Of a stretch of DNA of 36,924 bases, positions 33,264-36,924 are shown piece by piece (the first letter of the stretch is position 1; every line of letters starts with the position of its first letter). The stretch comes from Rhodocyclaceae bacterium. GTDB taxonomy: Bacteria; Pseudomonadota; Gammaproteobacteria; Burkholderiales; Rhodocyclaceae. The notes below the pieces were generated by a model. The model worked only from the letters and a program-made list of their open reading frames with translations. It ran no database searches and was not told where the DNA came from. The stretch covers positions 1 through 36,924 of the forward strand of contig JAGRFX010000016.1 in the NCBI GenBank assembly GCA_020445805.1. Direction: 5' to 3'. Both the position numbers and the translations under genes were made by a program.

Positions 33264-34223
33264 TCAGGCCTTCAGCCCCGCGTCCTCGGGCAGTCCGAGC
33301 ATGATGTTCATGCACTGGATCGCGGCACCCGAGGCGCCCTTGCCCAGGTTGTCAAAGCGGGCCGCGAGCAGGATCTGGTCCTGATGGCCGAAGACGAAGA
33401 TCTCGGCGCGGTTGGTGTCATTGCAGGCGGTCGCGGGCAGGAAGCCGTTGTCGAGCAGCGGCGCGGCGTCGAGGGGCATGGCCTGGACGAAGGTCTGCCC
33501 GGCATAGTGCTCGGCATAGAAACGCTGGAGGTCCGCGGGCGTGACCGGGCGGGCGAGGCGCGCGGGATGCAGCGGAACCGCGACCACCATGCCCTGGGCG
33601 AAACTGCCGACAATGGGCGTGAAGATCGGGGGCGCGTCCAGTCCGGAGATGACCTGCATTTCCGGCAGGTGCTTGTGGCCCAGGCCGAGGGCGTAGAAGC
33701 GGGGGCTCTTCATCGCGTCAGGGAGCGATTCCGGACCCTCGTAGCTGGCGATCATCTCCTTCCCGCCACCACTGTAGCCGGTGATCGAGTAGGTGCTGAG
33801 CGGGTAGTCCGGCGGCAGGATGCCTGCCGCGACCAGCGGCTGGACCAGCATGATGAAGCCGCTTGCGTGGCAGCCCGGCACGGCGACCTTGCGGGCGTTG
33901 CGGACTCGTTCGTGGTGGGCCGCCGAGAGCTCGGGCAGACCATATACCCAGTCCGGATGGGTCCGATGGGCGGTGCTCGCGTCGAGGAAGCGGGTGCGGG
34001 TGTTGGCGGGGTCGAGCAGGGCGACGGACTCGCGCGAGGCGGCGTCGGGCAGGCACAGGAAGACCACGTCGGCCTCGTTCACGTAGCGTGCCTTGACCTC
34101 CGGGTCCTTGCGCTGGGATTCCGGGATCGTCAGGATCTGGATGCCCTCGCGACCGGACAGCCGCTCGTCGATCTTCAGGCCGGTCGTACCGTGGCGACCG
34201 TCGATAAACACCTTGTGGCTCAT
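33264..34223 (-). CDS. argC: N-acetyl-gamma-glutamyl-phosphate reductase, type 2 (ArgC)
   Basis: 319-residue cytoplasmic NADPH enzyme of arginine biosynthesis that reduces N-acetylglutamyl-5-phosphate to the semialdehyde. It is the short type-2 form (about 310-320 residues; type 1 is nearer 345). N-terminal KVFIDGRHGTTGLKI is the nucleotide-binding region, VPGCHASGFIML holds the catalytic Cys118, and LGHKHLPEMQ and GMVVAVPLHPARL are family motifs. A -10-like TAGAAT on the minus strand lies at 34262-34257, about 35 bases before the ATG. Downstream is a small Cys-rich exported protein two bases away. No other arg gene is nearby. Confidence 0.96.
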   Translation of the reverse strand: MSHKVFIDGRHGTTGLKIDERLSGREGIQILTIPESQRKDPEVKARYVNEADVVFLCLPDAASRESVALLDPANTRTRFLDASTAHRTHPDWVYGLPELSAAHHERVRNARKVAVPGCHASGFIMLVQPLVAAGILPPDYPLSTYSITGYSGGGKEMIASYEGPESLPDAMKSPRFYALGLGHKHLPEMQVISGLDAPPIFTPIVGSFAQGMVVAVPLHPARLARPVTPADLQRFYAEHYAGQTFVQAMPLDAAPLLDNGFLPATACNDTNRAEIFVFGHQDQILLAARFDNLGKGASGAAIQCMNIMLGLPEDAGLKA

Positions 34224-34306
34224 GGCCTGCTCCGCTGCGCTTGCGACAAGACCCCTATTCTAGCCTAGCGCGCTGGCGACCGGCCCACGCCAGAGCCGCG
34301 GGGGGC

Positions 34307-34753
34307 TCAGTCCGGTTGATCGGGTGCCGCCGATGGCGAGCGACCCGCGTCCCGCCGCTGGCGCGACTGGGCGATCGCTTCGCCGGCGTGGCGGTCGGCA
34401 CCGGCGATGTGATTGACCAGCCAGCGCTGCATGAAGTTGGCGACGTCGTGGGGCATCAGGTGGTCATGGGCCAGTTCGTCCTGCATGACGGCCACCTGGC
34501 GTGCCAGGCGCTGGTGCTCCTCGCCATGTTCTGCAGCGAACTCGTAGCCATGGATGCGCATCAGCGCCTCCTCGCGGGCGAAGTGCCACTCGGTGTAGCC
34601 ATGGAGTTCGACGAGCACGGCATTGGCTTCGCCAAAATCGCCCCGTTCGTCGGCCTGTTGAATGCGGAGCAGCAAGTCGAACAGTACCTGGTGGTCCTGG
34701 TCCATTTCGCCGACGCCCACTTCCAGAGCGGCATTCCATTCCATGTTCAGCAT
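34307..34753 (-). CDS. Bacteriohemerythrin
   Basis: 148-residue O2-binding di-iron protein. ATG 34753 (MLNMEWNAALEVGVGEMDQDHQVLF) has GAGG eight bases upstream and begins at the domain; ATG 34801 would add 16 residues and overlap the upstream gene. All ligand motifs are present: MDQDHQVL, ELHGY, WHFAREEALM, AEHGEEHQRL and WLVNHIAGADRH. Known roles are oxygen delivery or buffering and sensing. It starts 10 bases after the stop of the preceding HAMP-like gene, so it is the last member of a cluster with a heptaheme cytochrome, and a link to respiration or redox sensing is likely. The C-terminal 30 residues are disordered (Arg/Ser/Pro). Confidence 0.92.
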   Translation of the reverse strand: MLNMEWNAALEVGVGEMDQDHQVLFDLLLRIQQADERGDFGEANAVLVELHGYTEWHFAREEALMRIHGYEFAAEHGEEHQRLARQVAVMQDELAHDHLMPHDVANFMQRWLVNHIAGADRHAGEAIAQSRQRRDAGRSPSAAPDQPD

Positions 34754-34763
34754 CTCGGTGTCC

Positions 34764-35360
34764 TCAACCCGCGTCCCGGGTTTCGTCGGCGTGGCTTCCA
34801 TGACGCAGCTGACTGGCCGCTTCCCTGAGGGATTCCAGCGCCTCGCCTGCCTCGCGTCCCTTCGGGTCGGCGGGCAGCCTGGCGGGGAGACGCGCGGTGG
34901 CGATCCGGACCGCCACCATGCGCCTGCGCTCGCCCTCGATCCATTTCTCGGTCAGGTCCACCAGGCGATGCCGGTGGGTCTCCTGTTGCGCCTGCGGATC
35001 CGGCCGCAATTCGAGGTCGGCGACCCGATCCAGCCGTCGCCGCATGCCGTCGAGGACCTGCCGCACATGCCGGGACCAGATACGGTGAGCGACCACGAGG
35101 GCGACCGTGTTCACCGCCGCACAGACGAGGACCACCCGCGCCAGCTCCCAGCCGAGCGCCGGCAGCAAGGGTGTCCGGTCCGACGCATGGATGACGTAGA
35201 GGTTGTCGTCGATGACGGCGCCGAAGCGCAGGTAGAGCACCACGCAGGCGGCGATCAGCAGGCCGACCTCGAGCAGGACCAGGGCGACGATCAGGCGACC
35301 CTGGATGTCGCCATCCACATAGACGCGTCGGCGGCGATGACTGGACTGGGGCTTTTTCAT
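34764..35360 (-). CDS. Small membrane protein with two TM helices and HAMP-like/helical cytoplasmic region
   Basis: 198 residues. Basic N-terminus (KKPQSSHRRRRVYVD), TM1 at about 22-44 (RLIVALVLLEVGLLIAACVVLYL), a periplasmic loop of about 30 residues, TM2 at about 72-92 (LARVVLVCAAVNTVALVVAH), then a cytoplasmic helical segment beginning RIWSRHVRQVLDGMRRRLDRV that resembles a HAMP linker. There is no kinase, cyclase or methyl-accepting output. The ATG overlaps the stop of the cytochrome gene (ATGA at 35360-35357), so they are translationally coupled. It could anchor or sense the state of the cytochrome; function unproven. Confidence 0.75.
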   Translation of the reverse strand: MKKPQSSHRRRRVYVDGDIQGRLIVALVLLEVGLLIAACVVLYLRFGAVIDDNLYVIHASDRTPLLPALGWELARVVLVCAAVNTVALVVAHRIWSRHVRQVLDGMRRRLDRVADLELRPDPQAQQETHRHRLVDLTEKWIEGERRRMVAVRIATARLPARLPADPKGREAGEALESLREAASQLRHGSHADETRDAG

Positions 35361-36136
35361 AGGTCGTGGCACTCCAGGCACAGGCCACCGCCCCGCCGGG
35401 CGACACGGATTGCGCCATGCTGCTGGCTGTAGCCGCGGTGACAGGAGATGCAGCTCACCAGGCCGCCCGGCAGTTCGATTCCGGGATCGAGCGCCCGGCG
35501 GGCCCGGAAACCGCCGAATCCGCTGGCCTTGTCGTAGTCGATGCCCACCGGGTGATTGACCCCGCTGGCACCATGACGGGAAATGGCTTGCTGGCTCACG
35601 TCGATGGCCCCGTCGCCATTGTCGCCGTGGCAGTCCATGCACTGGGTCGTGTAGGGGTCGAGCAAGGGCGTGGCACCCTCGGCAGACGAGGACTCCAGGT
35701 GCGCCGAGACCACCAGCGATCGGCCACCGTCGGCCATGCGCTCGAAGAAGCCATCGTCGTGGCAGGCCAGGCAGAATTCGCGCCGCCGCCGTTCGCCGCG
35801 CAGGGCGCCGTGCTCGCCGTGGATCAGGTGACAGGAACTGCAGGTCAGCTCGCCCTTCCAGTCCACCGGGTACTCCGCCACCGGCGCCATGCTGGGCTTG
35901 ATGCCGGTCGGGTGACTGGCGACCGCAGCGCGCGGGTGGCAGTCCTGGCAAAGGGTCTCCTGGCCGGCGAGCAGGACATTCGCGCGCGCCGGGTCCACCT
36001 GACCCGAACTGACATGGCAATCGGCGCAGGCACGCGCGGCCAGTGGGTCCGTCCCGGGTGACTGGGCGGACACCCACAGGCCGATGCAGCCGGTGACGAT
36101 GGCCGCCAGGGCGACGCGCAGGGGCGCAAGGCTCAC
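35357..36136 (-). CDS. Heptaheme c-type cytochrome (NrfB/DmsE/cytochrome c3-like class), periplasmic
   Basis: 259-residue exported multiheme cytochrome. The signal peptide is about 1-24 (ending in VSAQS). Seven CxxCH haem sites can be read in order: CADCH, CQDCH, CSSCH, CLACH, CMDCH, CISCH and CLECH. Extra His residues supply distal ligands. The paired motif spacing resembles 'doubled CXXCH' proteins. No oxidoreductase or quinol dehydrogenase gene is adjacent; instead it is overlapped at both ends by small HAMP-like membrane proteins (ATGA junctions at 36136-36133 and 35360-35357). That suggests a role as redox input for a membrane sensor, or as a carrier whose partners lie elsewhere. Confidence 0.93.
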   Translation of the reverse strand: MSLAPLRVALAAIVTGCIGLWVSAQSPGTDPLAARACADCHVSSGQVDPARANVLLAGQETLCQDCHPRAAVASHPTGIKPSMAPVAEYPVDWKGELTCSSCHLIHGEHGALRGERRRREFCLACHDDGFFERMADGGRSLVVSAHLESSSAEGATPLLDPYTTQCMDCHGDNGDGAIDVSQQAISRHGASGVNHPVGIDYDKASGFGGFRARRALDPGIELPGGLVSCISCHRGYSQQHGAIRVARRGGGLCLECHDL

Positions 36137-36657
36137 AGGCGCACCTCGTCCACCAGGCGATGGACGCGCTCGAGGGCATCGCCGCCTTCGCCGGGCGCAC
36201 CGCGACGGACCTGCAGCGACGCGCTTTCCAGGGCACCTGCGATCTCGTCGTAGTGACGATAGAGTCGGCGGATGGTTTCCTCGAGCCGTCGTGCATCCTC
36301 CTGGGCGTCATCCTCGGCGCGCAGGCGAATCCTCGGCACTTCACCGTCCCGGATGCCCTGTTCCAGGTCCAGGCAGAAGCGGTGCAGCGGTCCGGCAATC
36401 CGGAAGCTGCTGTAAAGCGCGATGAGCCAGGTCGTGAGGGCGGTCCCGATACCGAGCAGGAGACCGCCGACCAGCATCAGGACCGGCAGCTGCTGGCGGC
36501 TGAGGCTCATGTTCCGGACCAGTTCGACATAGTCGCCGGAGGCGGGTCGGGCCAGCAGCAGCACGCCCACGAGGCCGACCAGTGCGGCTGCGGCAAACCA
36601 CAGCGACATGCGACCGATCAGACGGAGCTGGCCGAACTGGCGGGTGGGGCTGGGCAT
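36133..36657 (-). CDS. Small membrane protein with HAMP-like domain upstream of heptaheme cytochrome
   Basis: 174 residues. TM1 is at about 17-37 (MSLWFAAAALVGLVGVLLLA), a short periplasmic loop of about 20 residues follows, TM2 is at about 58-82 (LPVLMLVGGLLLGIGTALTTWLIALY), then a HAMP-like segment (RIAGPLHRFCLDLEQGIRDGEV, IRLRAEDDAQEDARRLEETI) and a helical tail. The RIAGPLHR and LRAEDD pattern is a good HAMP signature. No output domain is attached. It overlaps the cytochrome start (ATGA), and it is the first gene of the cluster ending with bacteriohemerythrin. Confidence 0.82.
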   Translation of the reverse strand: MPSPTRQFGQLRLIGRMSLWFAAAALVGLVGVLLLARPASGDYVELVRNMSLSRQQLPVLMLVGGLLLGIGTALTTWLIALYSSFRIAGPLHRFCLDLEQGIRDGEVPRIRLRAEDDAQEDARRLEETIRRLYRHYDEIAGALESASLQVRRGAPGEGGDALERVHRLVDEVRL

Positions 36658-36780
36658 GAGGGGATGGGGGTCCGAGGCGCGCGGACCGGCACTCCGGAAA
36701 GGCTAATGACGAATCTATCGGCGGTCGCAGCGAGTCGCTTTAGGGCGTCTGCAGCGGTCCGCGCCGGTTCTGCCGGGGGC

Positions 36781-36798
36781 GCGTGAAACCGGTCACGC
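36781..36798. repeat. Inverted repeat GCGTGA-N6-TCACGC downstream of gshB
   Basis: Perfect six-base arms around AACCGG, 17 bases after the gshB stop. It may be part of a terminator or an operator for the cytochrome cluster (36657), but no T-tract follows on the minus strand. Confidence 0.35.
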
Positions 36799-36815
36799 CA
36801 GGGGTGTCGATGCCC

Positions 36816-36924
36816 TCAGGCGCAGGTGCGCTCGAGGTGGTGCACGACCCGCCCGGCCACGTCGAAGCCGGTCTGGGCGTGGATCTCGACCATGCAGGTG
36901 GGGCTGGTGACGTTGATCTCGGTG
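36816..36924 (-). CDS. gshB: Glutathione synthetase GshB, C-terminal end only
   Basis: The last 35 codons before a TGA at 36818-36816; the gene enters from the right edge. The visible peptide begins [19 protein letters not shown] and continues [16 protein letters not shown]. coli GshB ends with a closely similar [10 protein letters not shown], the ATP-grasp C-terminal strand that contributes magnesium and substrate ligands. The enzyme joins glycine to gamma-glutamylcysteine. Only the end is visible, so nothing can be said about integrity. Confidence 0.88.
   Translation of the reverse strand, partial: TEINVTSPTCMVEIHAQTGFDVAGRVVHHLERTCA

Overview
This is a compact, GC-rich (about 65-70% by eye) proteobacterial chromosome segment with no phage, insertion sequence, CRISPR or tRNA signal. 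The DUF1840 protein, type-2 ArgC, PACE pump, NifZ plus thioredoxin-like 2Fe-2S ferredoxin pair, NdvB-like glucan synthase and GshB together suggest a Betaproteobacterium, perhaps Rhodocyclales-like. That placement is inference and was not tested by alignment.

Layout. 1-2975 (minus): a TAXI-type TRAP transporter. A binding-protein gene is followed by a terminator and then the fused permease, which runs off the left edge. A good sigma-54 -24/-12 element lies upstream. 3200-9640 (plus): an FMN reductase-like protein, a DUF1840 protein, a QseB/PmrA-type two-component pair, a lone receiver, a VOC protein, a DegP/MucD protease with a PmrA-box-like direct repeat upstream, and two small exported proteins with related N-termini. 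9690-11400: a fumarylacetoacetate-hydrolase-family enzyme and a hemerythrin-like protein that appears to lack one iron ligand.

11456-20324 is the most unusual part. Five minus-strand genes (19476 to 12157) overlap or are separated by at most 9 bases. They encode an ATPase-domain protein whose H-box histidine is Arg, a single receiver, a LivJ-type periplasmic binding protein, a 1238-residue transmembrane kinase and an HD-GYP protein whose HD motif reads LD. The kinase has HAMP and five PAS-like modules, including a complete LOV photosensor signature, a decayed LOV-like domain and a six-cysteine cluster. An HTH-receiver regulator converges on the operon from the other side. A CheZ-like protein with the D-x3-Q phosphatase motif lies just upstream. 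I read this as a multi-input (periplasmic ligand, blue light and possibly redox) signalling module with several receiver and effector partners.

20450-25038: MurB, a PACE efflux protein, a lone receiver with Glu in place of the phospho-Asp, NifZ-like and ferredoxin, MsrB, and an MFS transporter. 25121-31523: a beta-glucan locus with a GH17-like membrane enzyme, a small membrane protein overlapping its end in antisense, a GH17-GT2 fusion resembling NdvB, and a GT39-like membrane protein. 31537-34223 (minus): ApbE lipoprotein, YkvA-like protein, a small Cys-rich exported protein, ArgC. 34307-36657 (minus): a coupled cluster of a HAMP-like membrane protein, heptaheme cytochrome c, a second small membrane protein and bacteriohemerythrin, probably a redox or oxygen-related system. 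The right edge holds the last codons of gshB.

A recurring theme is loss of signature residues in signalling domains: His to Arg in a kinase, Asp to Glu in a receiver, His to Leu in HD-GYP, Cys to Trp in a LOV-like domain, and His to Ser in a hemerythrin.
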